DNA of 64,000 nt from Stakelama sediminis (GTDB lineage Bacteria > Pseudomonadota > Alphaproteobacteria > Sphingomonadales > Sphingomonadaceae): positions 1 through 64,000 of the forward strand of contig NZ_JACIJI010000008.1 in assembly GCF_014199335.1 (NCBI RefSeq). The letters run 5' to 3'. Below, in pieces: positions 36,253 through 44,858 of the stretch (its first letter is position 1; the number at the start of each line of letters is the position of its first letter). Made by a program: the position numbers and the translations under genes. The notes beneath the pieces were generated by a model. The model saw only the letters and a program-made list of their open reading frames with translations. It was not told the DNA's origin and ran no database searches.

Positions 36253-36702
36253 ATGCGCATCGCTTTGTTCCAGCCCGACATCGCCGGGAATGTCGGCACC
36301 GTCATTCGTCTCGGTGCCTGCACCAATGTGCCGGTCGATTTGATCGAGCCGATGGGATTCGCCTATTCGGATCGCGCGCTGGCCCGCGCGGGCATGGATT
36401 ATGCCGATCAGGCGCAGGTGACGCGCCATGCCGACTGGGACGCGTTTCTGGCTACCCGGACCGGGCGCCTGATCCTGTTCACCACCCATGCGGATACCGG
36501 GCTCTATCACTTTGATTTCGAATCGCAGGATACCTTGCTGTTCGGATCGGAGGGCAGCGGCGCGCCGGATTTCGTCCACGATCGTGCCGACTCGCGGCTT
36601 CGTATTCCGCTAGCACCCGGTATGCGATCCTTGAATCTGGCGGTTTCAGCGGGCATCGCGCTGGGCGAAGCGCTTCGACAGACCGGAGGATGGCCCGCAT
36701 GA
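36253..36702 (+). CDS. trmL: tRNA (cytidine/uridine-2'-O-)-methyltransferase TrmL
   Basis: A 149-residue SPOUT methyltransferase. The N-terminal MRIALFQPDIAGNVGTVIRL and the knotted C-terminal region FGSEGSGAP and LNLAVSAGIALGEALRQ are TrmL signatures. It methylates the ribose of the wobble nucleotide 34 in certain leucine tRNAs. Its stop overlaps the hemF start as ATGA (36699-36702), so the two genes are translationally coupled. Confidence 0.92.
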   Translation: MRIALFQPDIAGNVGTVIRLGACTNVPVDLIEPMGFAYSDRALARAGMDYADQAQVTRHADWDAFLATRTGRLILFTTHADTGLYHFDFESQDTLLFGSEGSGAPDFVHDRADSRLRIPLAPGMRSLNLAVSAGIALGEALRQTGGWPA

Positions 36703-37541
36703 TCGAACTCGACGACCAGCAACAGCGCGCGCGCGACTGGTTCGAACAGTTGCGCGACGATATCTGCGCCGCATTCGAAGAGATTGAGCGCGAGGCGGGA
36801 TCGGACGCCGCCTTCACCTATACGCCCTGGGATCGCACCGATCCTTCCGGCGAACCGGGCGGCGGCGGCGTGCGCGGCGTGATGAAGGGGCAGGTGTTCG
36901 AAAAAGTCGGCGTCAACGTCTCCACCGTCGGCGGCACGTTCGAAGGCGACTTCGCCAGGACGATCCACGGCGCGGATGCCGACCCCCGCTTTTTCGCCAC
37001 CGGCATCAGCCTCGTCGCGCATATGGCCAATCCGCATGTGCCCGCCGTGCATATGAACACGCGTTTTCTGGTGACGACGAAACGCTGGTTCGGCGGTGGT
37101 GCCGACCTCAACCCGCCAATTCCCTATGCAGAAGATACCGAGGCGTTTCACGCGCGGTTGAAACAGGCGTGCGACGCGCATGATCCGGCCCATTATCCGA
37201 AGTTCAAACAATGGGCGGACGATTATTTCTACATCCCCCATCGCAAGGTGCATCGCGGCGTCGGCGGCATTTTCTACGATCATCTGGAGGGCGATTTCGA
37301 CACCAATTTCGCGTTTACGCAGGATGTCGGCCGCGCCTTTCTCGGCATTTTCCCGGCCATTGTACGCCATCGTCGCAACACGCCCTTTTCCAACGCGGAC
37401 AAGGCGCGCCAGCTTGCATGGCGCGGGCGGTATGCCGAGTTTAATCTGGTCTATGATCGCGGCACGCTGTTCGGGTTGAAAACCGGCGGCAATATCGACG
37501 CAATTCTGATGAGCCTGCCGCCGCTTGCCGCATGGGACTGA
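36699..37541 (+). CDS. hemF: Oxygen-dependent coproporphyrinogen III oxidase
   Basis: A 280-residue HemF. Recognisable blocks are GGGGVRGVMKGQVFEKVGVN, TGISLVAHMANPHVPAVHMN, WFGGGADLNPP and YDRGTLFGLKTGGNIDAILMSLPP. It converts coproporphyrinogen III to protoporphyrinogen IX using O2, for haem synthesis. I place the start at ATG 36699, where GGAGG lies 9 nt upstream and the ATGA overlap with trmL occurs. ATG 36690 sits directly on the ribosome site and is unlikely. Confidence 0.95.
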   Translation: MIELDDQQQRARDWFEQLRDDICAAFEEIEREAGSDAAFTYTPWDRTDPSGEPGGGGVRGVMKGQVFEKVGVNVSTVGGTFEGDFARTIHGADADPRFFATGISLVAHMANPHVPAVHMNTRFLVTTKRWFGGGADLNPPIPYAEDTEAFHARLKQACDAHDPAHYPKFKQWADDYFYIPHRKVHRGVGGIFYDHLEGDFDTNFAFTQDVGRAFLGIFPAIVRHRRNTPFSNADKARQLAWRGRYAEFNLVYDRGTLFGLKTGGNIDAILMSLPPLAAWD

Positions 37542-37545
37542 TACG

Positions 37546-38142
37546 ATGGCGCTGATCCCGGTTGCGGCGGAAGACCTCGCCACCGTCGTCACCTCGCTGG
37601 AGATGACGACACGTCCGCTACCTCGCCCGCTTCCGCCCTCGCCGTTTCAGCTTGTGCACTGGACCGCCCCGACAACGGAACGCTATCGTACGCTGTTTCG
37701 CCGGATCGGGTCGCCATGGCTATGGTATTCGCGACTGGTCATGACCGATGCCGAATTACACACGCTCCTCGACAATCCGGCAATCGAAGTCTTTGCGGTT
37801 ACGGATCGTGCCGGCGTTGAACTCGGCATGCTCGAACTCGATTTTCGCGAGCGCGGACAGTGCGAACTGTCCTTTTTCGGGCTCGTCCCCGAACTGGCGG
37901 GCAAGGGACATGGCCGCTGGCTGATGGCGCATGCGCTGACCCGCGCATGGCGATCGGGAGTCAGCCGGGTCTGGGTACATACATGCACGCTGGACCACCC
38001 CCACGCGCTGGGCTTTTACCGCGCAAGCGGGTTCACGCCCTTCCGCCGGACGATCGAGACCTTTCCCGACCCCCGGCTGATCGGTATTCTGCCGCGCGAT
38101 GCCGCGCCGCAGATCCCGCTATTTGAAGACATGGCTTCCTGA
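37546..38142 (+). CDS. GNAT-family N-acetyltransferase
   Basis: A 198-residue acetyltransferase. The acetyl-CoA loop lies in LVPELAGKGHGRWLMAHAL (about residues 115-133), and the C-terminal THTCTLDHPHALGFYRASGF-like segment is typical of GNATs. The substrate is unknown. It begins 4 nt after hemF, so it belongs to the trmL-hemF operon. Its last 24 nt overlap the 3' end of the convergent membrane-protein gene at 38119. Confidence 0.85.
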   Translation: MALIPVAAEDLATVVTSLEMTTRPLPRPLPPSPFQLVHWTAPTTERYRTLFRRIGSPWLWYSRLVMTDAELHTLLDNPAIEVFAVTDRAGVELGMLELDFRERGQCELSFFGLVPELAGKGHGRWLMAHALTRAWRSGVSRVWVHTCTLDHPHALGFYRASGFTPFRRTIETFPDPRLIGILPRDAAPQIPLFEDMAS

Positions 38143-38868
38143 TCCGGTAAGCTGTCGATAGACGGTGACCCGCAACAGCAGTTGCGCGACAGCGATCAGC
38201 ATTCCTACCCCCGCAGCGATCGCGGCGAAAATCGCCACGGTTACCGGGTTTTCACCGCCTCCGCTCAACGCCTGCCGGAACATCTCCGCCACGCTGACCG
38301 CGACCTGTCCGGTGAAAAAAATCGCGAGATAGGCGAACATCAGCACCCAGCCATGGTTGCGCGTCAGATCGAAACTGCGCCGAATCGCATCGATCGGGTT
38401 GGTTCGTCCTTCGGCGACCACCACCAGCTCGGCCAGAAACAGCCGCCCCAGCAAATACAGCCCCGGTACGATCAGCAGCACCAGCCCGAACGCCACCGCA
38501 ATCGAAATCAGGATTGCGGTTATCAGCATCGGTGCCCAGGCGAGCAGCCCGGCGCGCAATCCGTCGCGAATCGTCGGCTCGCGCTTAACGATCAGCGCAT
38601 AGAGCACCGCCGATCCCAGTGCAGAAAACACCGATATCGCCAGCGACCAGGGCGCGGCGCGCGACAGCATCTCGCTCCACGCCTGTAAAACGGCCGTCGG
38701 GTCGGGCGTTCCGGTTCCCTGCCCCACGGAAGCAGGCGGACGCAGAAACATCTGCGATGCGAATAACGGCAGGAAGAAGAACGGCGCCGCCACCCGCAAC
38801 AGCCAGTCACGCAAGGCGCGCCAAAGGGCTATTGCGTCGCGAAACGCGGCGCTTAGGTCAAATTTCAT
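38119..38868 (-). CDS. Hydrophobic membrane protein (YciC/glycerophosphodiesterase-membrane-domain-like)
   Basis: A 249-residue inner-membrane protein with about six helices. The motif DAIRRSFDLTRNHGWVLMFAYLAI (about 160-185), an amphipathic segment before a helix, recurs in the YciC and glycerophosphoryl-diester-phosphodiesterase membrane domain group. No catalytic domain is present. Its start overlaps the stop of the upstream paralogue-like gene by ATGA (38865-38868), so the two are translated together and may work as a pair. Confidence 0.7.
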   Translation of the reverse strand: MKFDLSAAFRDAIALWRALRDWLLRVAAPFFFLPLFASQMFLRPPASVGQGTGTPDPTAVLQAWSEMLSRAAPWSLAISVFSALGSAVLYALIVKREPTIRDGLRAGLLAWAPMLITAILISIAVAFGLVLLIVPGLYLLGRLFLAELVVVAEGRTNPIDAIRRSFDLTRNHGWVLMFAYLAIFFTGQVAVSVAEMFRQALSGGGENPVTVAIFAAIAAGVGMLIAVAQLLLRVTVYRQLTGSGSHVFK

Positions 38869-39686
38869 ACGGGAACCGCCACTCCATCAGAACTATCCGC
38901 GCTCGCCAGATACAGCGTCGCCAGAAATGCCGCCTGCAACACCGTGAAGCAGGTCGTGACCAGCGCCACCGCTATGGCGGTCAGGACACCCGCCACCGTA
39001 ATCGTTCCGTCGTGCCCAAACAACAGCAGCATGATCGATCCGAACACGGTTTTTGCGGCCAGATGGGCAACGATCAGCATCAGAATATAAAGCAGAAACA
39101 CTCCGATGATTGCCGCCGCCAGCCCGGCCGTCAGTCGCCACGACCGGCCGATCGCCCCGGCACCGCGCCGTTCGGCGACCACCACCGGCATGGTGAGCGC
39201 AAGCCGCGCCGAAAGATAGAGCAGCACCGGCACCAGCAAGATGGCATAGAGCACTATCAGCGCCAGCATTCCGGGCGACACCGCAGCCATACCGGTTTTT
39301 GCACCGGTCCAGAAACCGCTTGCCGCCAGCATCGCCGCAATCGGCGCGGCCAGAGCGATAAAGATCAGCAGGATCAGCAGGCTGACCCCGATCGCCGCCG
39401 GATATCGCCGCAACGCGATCATCCCCGCATGCCTGGCCGAAGCAGGTTCGGACACCAGCGCGATAATCGCCAGTTGCGCCCAAAGCACGATCAGCGCCGC
39501 GATCAGCGAAATGCCGGACAATGCGACGATCAGGCCTTCGGGAGCACCGGGTTCGCCCAGCGGTTCAAGCGTCTGGGTAATCATCATCGGCACAAAGATA
39601 CCGGCGAGTGCGATCGGTAGGATCGCGCTGAAATGTCCACTCAGGAACCGGCTTGTGCGGTCCCAGATATTTCCCATCTTGACCAT
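38865..39686 (-). CDS. Hydrophobic membrane protein, partner of the downstream gene
   Basis: A 273-residue multi-pass protein with about six long helices and very few polar loops. [24 protein letters not shown] (about 185-208) matches the segment SFDLTRNHGWVL in the downstream gene in position and pattern, so the two may be distant paralogues. It probably starts at ATG 39686, with ATG 39677 as an alternative. The function is unknown. It is divergent from lipB. Confidence 0.65.
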   Translation of the reverse strand: MVKMGNIWDRTSRFLSGHFSAILPIALAGIFVPMMITQTLEPLGEPGAPEGLIVALSGISLIAALIVLWAQLAIIALVSEPASARHAGMIALRRYPAAIGVSLLILLIFIALAAPIAAMLAASGFWTGAKTGMAAVSPGMLALIVLYAILLVPVLLYLSARLALTMPVVVAERRGAGAIGRSWRLTAGLAAAIIGVFLLYILMLIVAHLAAKTVFGSIMLLLFGHDGTITVAGVLTAIAVALVTTCFTVLQAAFLATLYLASADSSDGVAVPV

Positions 39687-39759
39687 CGATCCTTGCGCCC
39701 TCAATTGCCGTAAGACCCTTTGCCCTCGCCTTATTTACCCAAGCATTTCCGGATTGCCA

Positions 39760-40452
39760 ATGCAGCCTGCACCCGCCTCTCCTGCCGAGATAGCCGATAT
39801 GCTCGATATCGAATGGCGTGCCGAGGTCGAACCGGTGGCCTACCCCGATGCGGTCAGGACGATGGAAGCACGCGCAGCGGCAATCGCCGCGGGGGAGGCG
39901 CGCGAACTGATCTGGCTGGTCGAACATCCACCCTTATATACTGCGGGCACCAGTGCCGATCCGTCCGAACTGCTCGATCCGCGTTTTCCCGTGTACAAGA
40001 CCGGGCGCGGCGGACGCTATACCTATCACGGACCGGGTCAGCGCATCGGCTACCTGATGCTGGACCTCAACCGGCGCGGCCGCGATGTGCGTGCGTTTGT
40101 CCACGGCCTCGAACAATGGCTGATCGATACGCTGGCCGAATTCGACATTCCGGCCCGCGCCGAACCGGGCCGCGTCGGCATCTGGACCGGCTCCGGCGCG
40201 CAAGAGGCAAAGATCGGCGCGATCGGAATTCGGGTTCGTCGATGGGTCACTTTGCATGGTTTTGCGATCAACCTGTCTCCCGACCTGACACATTTCGGCG
40301 GCATCGTTCCGTGCGGCCTTCCCGATTTTGCCGTCACAAGTGCCTGTAAACTTGGAAAGAAAATTTCTCCTGAAACTTTTGACGCAACTTTGGCGTTGAA
40401 CCTCGCAACATTTCTCGCATCCCTTTCCACAGCTTTTGAAAACGACACTTGA
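39760..40452 (+). CDS. lipB: Octanoyltransferase LipB
   Basis: A 230-residue LipB. The signature [22 protein letters not shown] (about 84-105) is complete. The catalytic lysine is in [19 protein letters not shown] and the catalytic cysteine in GGIVPCGL. It moves octanoyl from acyl-carrier protein to lipoyl domains of 2-oxoacid dehydrogenases and the glycine cleavage system. The frame runs upstream into the divergent gene's region; ATG 39760 fits the family. lipA is not in the window. Confidence 0.94.
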   Translation: MQPAPASPAEIADMLDIEWRAEVEPVAYPDAVRTMEARAAAIAAGEARELIWLVEHPPLYTAGTSADPSELLDPRFPVYKTGRGGRYTYHGPGQRIGYLMLDLNRRGRDVRAFVHGLEQWLIDTLAEFDIPARAEPGRVGIWTGSGAQEAKIGAIGIRVRRWVTLHGFAINLSPDLTHFGGIVPCGLPDFAVTSACKLGKKISPETFDATLALNLATFLASLSTAFENDT

Positions 40453-40540
40453 GCGGGGGGGGCGAAGCGTTTAATGTCTAGCGCGGTTTGGGTATTAACG
40501 AGCAACAGCAAACCAACCAGAATTTTTTAGGGAGCTCTAA

Positions 40541-40795
40541 ATGCGTGCACTCATCTCCAAGGTCGTAACCGGTTCGATGATCGCCGGCGCGGCGCTGATG
40601 GTTTCGGCCTGCGGCGGAACCAGCCACACCACGACCGACAATTCGACGATCACCGACATGAATTCGACCGACATGATGGACGGTACGATGACCGACAACA
40701 TGTCGATGGTTGACGGCACCATGGGCAACGACTCCATGATGATGAACGACAGCAACATGATGATGTCGAACGACACCATGACCAACGGCATGTAA
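40541..40795 (+). CDS. Met/Asp-rich mini-lipoprotein
   Basis: An 84-residue protein. AGGGAG lies 6 nt before the ATG. The N-terminal signal ends in a lipobox (VSAC, Cys24). The mature 61 residues contain 15 methionines and about nine aspartates in irregular N/S/T/D-x-M repeats (for example DSMMMNDSNMMMSNDTM). There are no further cysteines. Met-rich periplasmic segments commonly bind Cu(I) or Ag(I), and that is a reasonable hypothesis; no metal gene adjoins. A strong terminator follows, so it is a single-gene transcript. Confidence 0.75.
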   Translation: MRALISKVVTGSMIAGAALMVSACGGTSHTTTDNSTITDMNSTDMMDGTMTDNMSMVDGTMGNDSMMMNDSNMMMSNDTMTNGM

Positions 40796-40818
40796 TTGCC
40801 GGCTGTACGGTTTACGAA

Positions 40819-40848
40819 AGGCCGTCCGGGCAACCGGGCGGCCTTTTT
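40819..40848 (+). terminator. Rho-independent terminator of the Met-rich lipoprotein gene
   Basis: AGGCCGTCCGG and CCGGGCGGCCT pair around GCAA, with one offset bulge, and are followed by T6. It lies 24 nt after the stop. Confidence 0.85.
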
Positions 40849-40976
40849 TGATTCTTAACGAGCTGTCTGGATGGCAGCGATCGCCAATCGTCGCAAGAAA
40901 TGCAAAAAGCCCTTGGGAAATGATGGTAAATTTCCTACTCCTGCCATTCGCCGGATCGGCGGGGTGAGAGGATTTT

Positions 40977-41681
40977 ATGCGCGTATTTCGTATCATGGCC
41001 GTAACCTTCGCGGCATTTCTTGGATTTGCGGCAGCTCCGGCATCCGCCCAGTTTTTTGTGAAGCCCGTCGACCTGAACGGTCCGCGCGTAACAGGTGCGG
41101 AACCGGGCATATTGGGACAGGCCTTTCCCGGCGCGACGCAGGCCGAATTACACGCGGCTCTGGTCTGGAATCTGAGAGCGGCGCTCAACGTAGCGGCATT
41201 GCAATGCAATTTCGCACCGGATCTGCTTGTGCGGGAGCAATATAACGCGATCCTCGATACACACGCCACCGAGCTTAAACAGGCTTATGATACGCTGGGC
41301 CATTATTTCGAGCGTACCAGCAAGTCGAAGCGGGCCGGGCAGACCGCGCTCGATCAATATGGCACCCGGCTTTATTCGGGACTTTCAACCGTTGGCGGAC
41401 AGCTCAGCTTCTGCGAAACCGCTGCCAAGGTGGGCAGCAAGGCACTGTTCGCGCCTCCCGGCGGCCTGACCAACATCGCCGAACAATATATGTATGAAAT
41501 CCGCCGCAGCCTGCTCAACTGGGGAGATCAGGTATTCGCCAATTTCTATGTCTATTTCCCGGCACCGCAACTGCCGGATTTTACCAATGACCGTTGCTGG
41601 GACCAGGGCGAATATCAGGACCGGAAATGCGGCCCCTATCCCTATCGCAACGTCAGCCCGCCCGCGGCAATCCGCGGCTGA
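40977..41681 (+). CDS. Hypothetical secreted protein
   Basis: A 234-residue protein with a clear signal peptide (about 1-24, ending ASA-Q). The mature part has four cysteines (LQCNFAPDL, LSFCETA, DRCWDQG and RKCGPYPYRN), probably two disulfides. A central helical region reads ATELKQAYDTLGHYFERTSK. I know similar secreted proteins in sphingomonads but no function. It is followed by a 142-bp inverted-repeat element. Confidence 0.65.
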   Translation: MRVFRIMAVTFAAFLGFAAAPASAQFFVKPVDLNGPRVTGAEPGILGQAFPGATQAELHAALVWNLRAALNVAALQCNFAPDLLVREQYNAILDTHATELKQAYDTLGHYFERTSKSKRAGQTALDQYGTRLYSGLSTVGGQLSFCETAAKVGSKALFAPPGGLTNIAEQYMYEIRRSLLNWGDQVFANFYVYFPAPQLPDFTNDRCWDQGEYQDRKCGPYPYRNVSPPAAIRG

Positions 41682-41690
41682 ACCGCTCTA

Positions 41691-41832
41691 GGACGGATCG
41701 ACATTCAGAAGATGATGTGACGAAAATGGTGGATTTTCGTGACCCGGCGCGCAGCGTACTTTCAGTACGTGAGCACTGGAAGCACGGAAAGCCGCCTTTT
41801 GCAGGCCATCAGGGCTGAATGGCGATCCGTCC
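41691..41832. mobile_element. MITE-like element, 142 bp, flanked by TA
   Basis: GGACGGATCGACATTCAG (41691-41708) is the inverted copy, with one mismatch, of CTGAATGGCGATCCGTCC (41815-41832). TA dinucleotides flank both ends (41689-41690 and 41833-41834). The interior has no coding capacity of note, and contains a CGAAAAT/ATTTTCG hairpin. Terminal inverted repeats plus a TA target duplication are the pattern of MITEs mobilised by IS630/Tc1-mariner transposases. The right end abuts the queE stop codon, whose TAG appears to be TA from the target plus G from the element. Confidence 0.65.
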
Positions 41833-42464
41833 TAGCGCAGGCCGAGCATCTTGTGTGACTGGAGCGTCAGCCGCCAGCGCGGACGCTCCAGCACCAGCGC
41901 AATTGCGGTGCGGGTATTTTCCTCACCCGCCTCGCTGTCCATCGGCTGCACCAGAAAATTAGCGAACTCCCATTCTTCCAGCGCATCGACGTCCGTGCCC
42001 GCCTGCGGCCAGACCAGTTTCAGCTCATCGCCCGAACGCTGTACCACTTCGCTGCCTGCCTTGGGGCTGATGCAGACCCAGTCAATTCCCGGATGCGCGG
42101 CCAGCGTGCCATTGCTTTCGATTGCGATCTCGAAGCCGGCATCGTGAAGCGCATCGACCAGCGCATCATCGACCTGCAACATCGGCTCGCCACCGGTAAG
42201 CACAACATAGCGCTCCGCCGCCTCGGCACCCCAGCAATCGGACACCGCCGCCGCCAAAGCCGCAGCATCGGGAAATTTTCCGCCGCCATCGCCATCGGTG
42301 CCGACAAAATCGGTGTCGCAGAACCGGCAAACCGCACTCGCCCGGTCCTGTTCGCGTCCCGACCATAAATTGCACCCGGCAAAGCGCACGAATACCGCAC
42401 GCCTGCCGCTACGCACGCCTTCACCCTGCAAGGTCAGGAACAGTTCCTTGACCGCATAGCTCAT
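41832..42464 (-). CDS. queE: 7-carboxy-7-deazaguanine synthase QueE
   Basis: A 210-residue radical-SAM enzyme that converts carboxytetrahydropterin to 7-carboxy-7-deazaguanine. It starts [19 protein letters not shown]. Its cluster motif is the CX14CX2C variant of the longer QueE type (C near 31, 46 and 49). TGGEPMLQ binds SAM. It overlaps queC by 4 nt (ATGA at 42461-42464). The last codon is followed by a TAG whose sequence coincides with the end of a MITE-like insertion, so the C-terminus could be slightly altered from the ancestral one. Confidence 0.93.
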   Translation of the reverse strand: MSYAVKELFLTLQGEGVRSGRRAVFVRFAGCNLWSGREQDRASAVCRFCDTDFVGTDGDGGGKFPDAAALAAAVSDCWGAEAAERYVVLTGGEPMLQVDDALVDALHDAGFEIAIESNGTLAAHPGIDWVCISPKAGSEVVQRSGDELKLVWPQAGTDVDALEEWEFANFLVQPMDSEAGEENTRTAIALVLERPRWRLTLQSHKMLGLR

Positions 42465-43150
42465 GGTCGGGTGACGTATCGGGTCGGATCGGGAACGCCC
42501 GCTTCTTCAAACCCCTTGGCACGCAAGCGGCAGCTATCGCACAGTCCGCAATGCAACCCGCCGGGCGCCGGATCATAGCATGACCAGCTGATTCCCATGT
42601 CGAGGCCCAGCCGATCGCCTTCACGGACAATATCCGCCTTGGTCATATTCTGCAGCGGCGCACGGATCCTGAACGGTTCGCCTTCGACTCCAGCCTTGGT
42701 CGCCAGTTCGGCAAGTTTTTCGAACCCTGCGATAAATTCCGGGCGACAGTCGGGATATCCCGAATAATCCAGCGCATTGACGCCGATGAACAGGTCGCGC
42801 GCCTCGCACGCTTCTGCCCAGCCCAGGGCCAGCGACAGGAAGATGGTGTTGCGCGCAGGCACATAGGTAATGGGGATGTCGCTGCCCACGCCTTCCTTCG
42901 GAACATCGATATCATCGGTCAGCGCCGACCCGCCGAACGCACGCAAATCGAGCGGCAACACGACATGGCGTGCGGCATCCAGCATCTTCGCGACCCGTCG
43001 TGCCGCGGCCAGTTCAATCTGATGGCGCTGATTATAATCGATCGACAGCGCAAGAATGCGATAGCCTGCCTCCTTCGCAAGCGCCGCAGACACCATCGAA
43101 TCGAGGCCACCCGAAATCAGGGCGACCGCCAGCTTTTGTTCCTGTTTCAT
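42461..43150 (-). CDS. queC: 7-cyano-7-deazaguanine (preQ0) synthase QueC
   Basis: A 229-residue ATP-dependent ligase. The PP-loop is [16 protein letters not shown] (about residues 10-25), and [12 protein letters not shown] follows. The C-terminal zinc site is in [21 protein letters not shown]. It turns 7-carboxy-deazaguanine into preQ0. The start at ATG 43150 gives the family length. It is the first gene of queC-queE. queD and queF are not here. I see no preQ1 riboswitch fold upstream (43151-43200). Confidence 0.94.
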   Translation of the reverse strand: MKQEQKLAVALISGGLDSMVSAALAKEAGYRILALSIDYNQRHQIELAAARRVAKMLDAARHVVLPLDLRAFGGSALTDDIDVPKEGVGSDIPITYVPARNTIFLSLALGWAEACEARDLFIGVNALDYSGYPDCRPEFIAGFEKLAELATKAGVEGEPFRIRAPLQNMTKADIVREGDRLGLDMGISWSCYDPAPGGLHCGLCDSCRLRAKGFEEAGVPDPTRYVTRP

Positions 43151-43197
43151 GACGATGCAGCTAGGACGCCGCGCACGCGGGCGCAATGGGCATCAAG

Positions 43198-43222
43198 AAA
43201 AGGGCCGCGTAAAAAGCGGCCC
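43198..43222 (-). terminator. Terminator downstream of the DUF3617 gene
   Basis: GGGCCGC (43202-43208) and GCGGCCC (43216-43222) make a perfect 7-bp stem around GTAAAAA. On the minus strand it is followed by four U residues (43201-43198), fitting a terminator for the gene ending at 43307. Confidence 0.7.
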
Positions 43223-43306
43223 AGTTGGTTTGGGAAATTCTGCCAGAAAGAAATGTGCGTTTGGGAGCACGATTCGATGTATAGCGCACCAAAGGTAAAT
43301 GCCCGC

Positions 43307-43768
43307 TTAACGGCGTTCGCCTGCGCTACAACTTCCTGTCCGCCGGCCATCGAACTCCGTATGGAACGGCAGGCCGTCCGCCAGCCCTTGCGTCGCGACC
43401 TCGATGCGCCGCGGCGTTTCCACGGTAATCGTGGTTCGGCCGTTTCCGCTTCCCGAACAGCTATACTCCACCGTCGCCTGATCCGCTTCATTCGCAAGCA
43501 CCAGATAGGAGCATCGTCCCGTCGGATGCTGAATACGGATCAGTTTCCGGGTATCCGGAAGGCATAGTTTGCGAACAGCCCCGCCAGTGGTTCCGCTTTC
43601 GCGAAACTCCCATTGCCCCGCATCAAGCCGTTTGACAGCCTTCAACTCGGACGGGCCGCTTGATTGCGCAGCAACCGCGCTACCGCTCGCCACCAGCAGC
43701 AATACCGGCGTCATGCGTACGAAAGAACGCGCCTTTTGCACCAGTTCGAGAGAGCGAAAGCTTTTCAT
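43307..43768 (-). CDS. DUF3617-like secreted protein
   Basis: A 153-residue protein with a hydrophobic signal segment (about 18-34, ending AVAAQ). The mature domain has GQWEFRESGTTGGAVRKLCLPD, then cysteines at ...GRCSYL, EYSCSGSG and TGSCSAGE, a pattern of the DUF3617 family. Members are periplasmic and uncharacterised. The gene is monocistronic with its own terminator. Confidence 0.7.
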   Translation of the reverse strand: MKSFRSLELVQKARSFVRMTPVLLLVASGSAVAAQSSGPSELKAVKRLDAGQWEFRESGTTGGAVRKLCLPDTRKLIRIQHPTGRCSYLVLANEADQATVEYSCSGSGNGRTTITVETPRRIEVATQGLADGLPFHTEFDGRRTGSCSAGERR

Positions 43769-43829
43769 TACTCAAAGGTGGGGAGCGGGTTGGCGCCTTA
43801 CAATAACAGCCGAACGAATTTAGTTTCGG

Positions 43830-44741
43830 TTAGTTAACGAAGCTGCTGAGCGGCACCGGAAAAACCTTCGAACAAAAAGCGCAGTCGACGGCGATATTCC
43901 CCTTTTCATCGGCCATGTCCTGCCGCTCCGTATCCGAAAATTTCGCCAGCACCTGGCGGATATAGTCAGGATCGCACCGGCATCCGCGTGTCAGATCGAC
44001 TGCACTCAGCGTGCGCACTTCCCGTTCCTCATTGAACAACCGCCAGATCAGCGTTTCCAGCGGCAATTCGGGATCGGCCAGTTCGTCCGCGCCCATCGTC
44101 GCAGCGAGCGTTTCGACATGTTCCCATTCGGGGTGGTCGAGCCGGGTATGCAGGCGTTCGCGTCCCTCTTCGCCTTCGGGAAGGTGCTGGAGGAACAGGC
44201 CGCCCGCCACCAGATTCCCGTGGGCATCGCGACGTGTGCCGAGGCGGACGAGGCTGGGAATCTGCTCGGACTGATAGAAATAGCTCTGCGCGGCTTCGGC
44301 CAGCGACGCGCCGTCCAGCGGCACGATGCCCTGATAGCGCTCATCGGTTGCCGCCTGATCGAACGTCACCGCAAGATAGCCGTTGCCGAACAGCGCGAAC
44401 AGCGACGGTTCGTCCGGCCCTTCGGCCAGCCGGTCGGCGTCGAACTGCACATAACCACGCAGCTCGCCACCGCGATAATCGCACACCAGCAGGCTGACGA
44501 TCCCGTTCTGCGTCTGCGCCTGCAACGTCAACTGGCCATCGACATCCTTCAGCGTCGACCCCAGCAACGCGGTCAGCACTAGCGCCTCTGCCAGCAACTG
44601 CTCGATGACCGGCGGATAGGCGTGCGCCGACAGCACTTCCCCCAGCACCGGCCCCAGCCGCGCCAGTCGTCCGCGCGCATGCTGGTCGGGAATGGTGAAA
44701 CCGATTGCACGGTCGAGATCGGGGGTGGTTGCTTCAGTCAC
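43830..44741 (-). CDS. hslO: Redox-regulated chaperone Hsp33
   Basis: A 303-residue Hsp33. The C-terminal zinc-binding redox switch has the four cysteines as CRC (TRGCRCDPDY, about 263) and CAFC (about 292). The N-terminal substrate-binding domain includes LLVCDYRGGELRGYVQFD. Under oxidative stress the cysteines form disulfides, zinc is released and the holdase activates. The start is GTG 44741. It is the last gene of argD-argF-hslO, an arrangement common in alphaproteobacteria. Confidence 0.93.
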   Translation of the reverse strand: MTEATTPDLDRAIGFTIPDQHARGRLARLGPVLGEVLSAHAYPPVIEQLLAEALVLTALLGSTLKDVDGQLTLQAQTQNGIVSLLVCDYRGGELRGYVQFDADRLAEGPDEPSLFALFGNGYLAVTFDQAATDERYQGIVPLDGASLAEAAQSYFYQSEQIPSLVRLGTRRDAHGNLVAGGLFLQHLPEGEEGRERLHTRLDHPEWEHVETLAATMGADELADPELPLETLIWRLFNEEREVRTLSAVDLTRGCRCDPDYIRQVLAKFSDTERQDMADEKGNIAVDCAFCSKVFPVPLSSFVN

Positions 44742-44750
44742 GTCAAATCC

Positions 44751-44831
44751 TCGTCATCCCTGCGCAAGCCGGGATTTCCTGCCCATTACGCATTTTGCCG
44801 GAAAGGCTCCGGCCTGCACCGGAAGGACGAA
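44751..44831. repeat. Degenerate palindromic intergenic repeat (REP-like)
   Basis: TCGTCATCCCTGCGCAAGCCGG (44751-44772) recurs inverted, with about five mismatches in 22, at 44810-44831 (CCGGCCTGCACCGGAAGGACGA). It fills the argF-hslO gap. Sequences starting CGTCATCCC are common intergenic palindromes in sphingomonads; this copy looks degraded. Confidence 0.5.
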
Positions 44832-44858
44832 GGTAGGAAGCCGCGTCGGCGTTACAAC

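Noticed and set aside
41594..41818. 74-residue open frame through the MITE-like element
   Set aside because: It starts inside the preceding secreted-protein gene and runs through the repeat; no sign of selection for coding.
43151..43200. preQ1 riboswitch upstream of queC
   Set aside because: The stretch lacks the C-rich loop and A-rich tail pseudoknot; only a terminator of the upstream gene is present.
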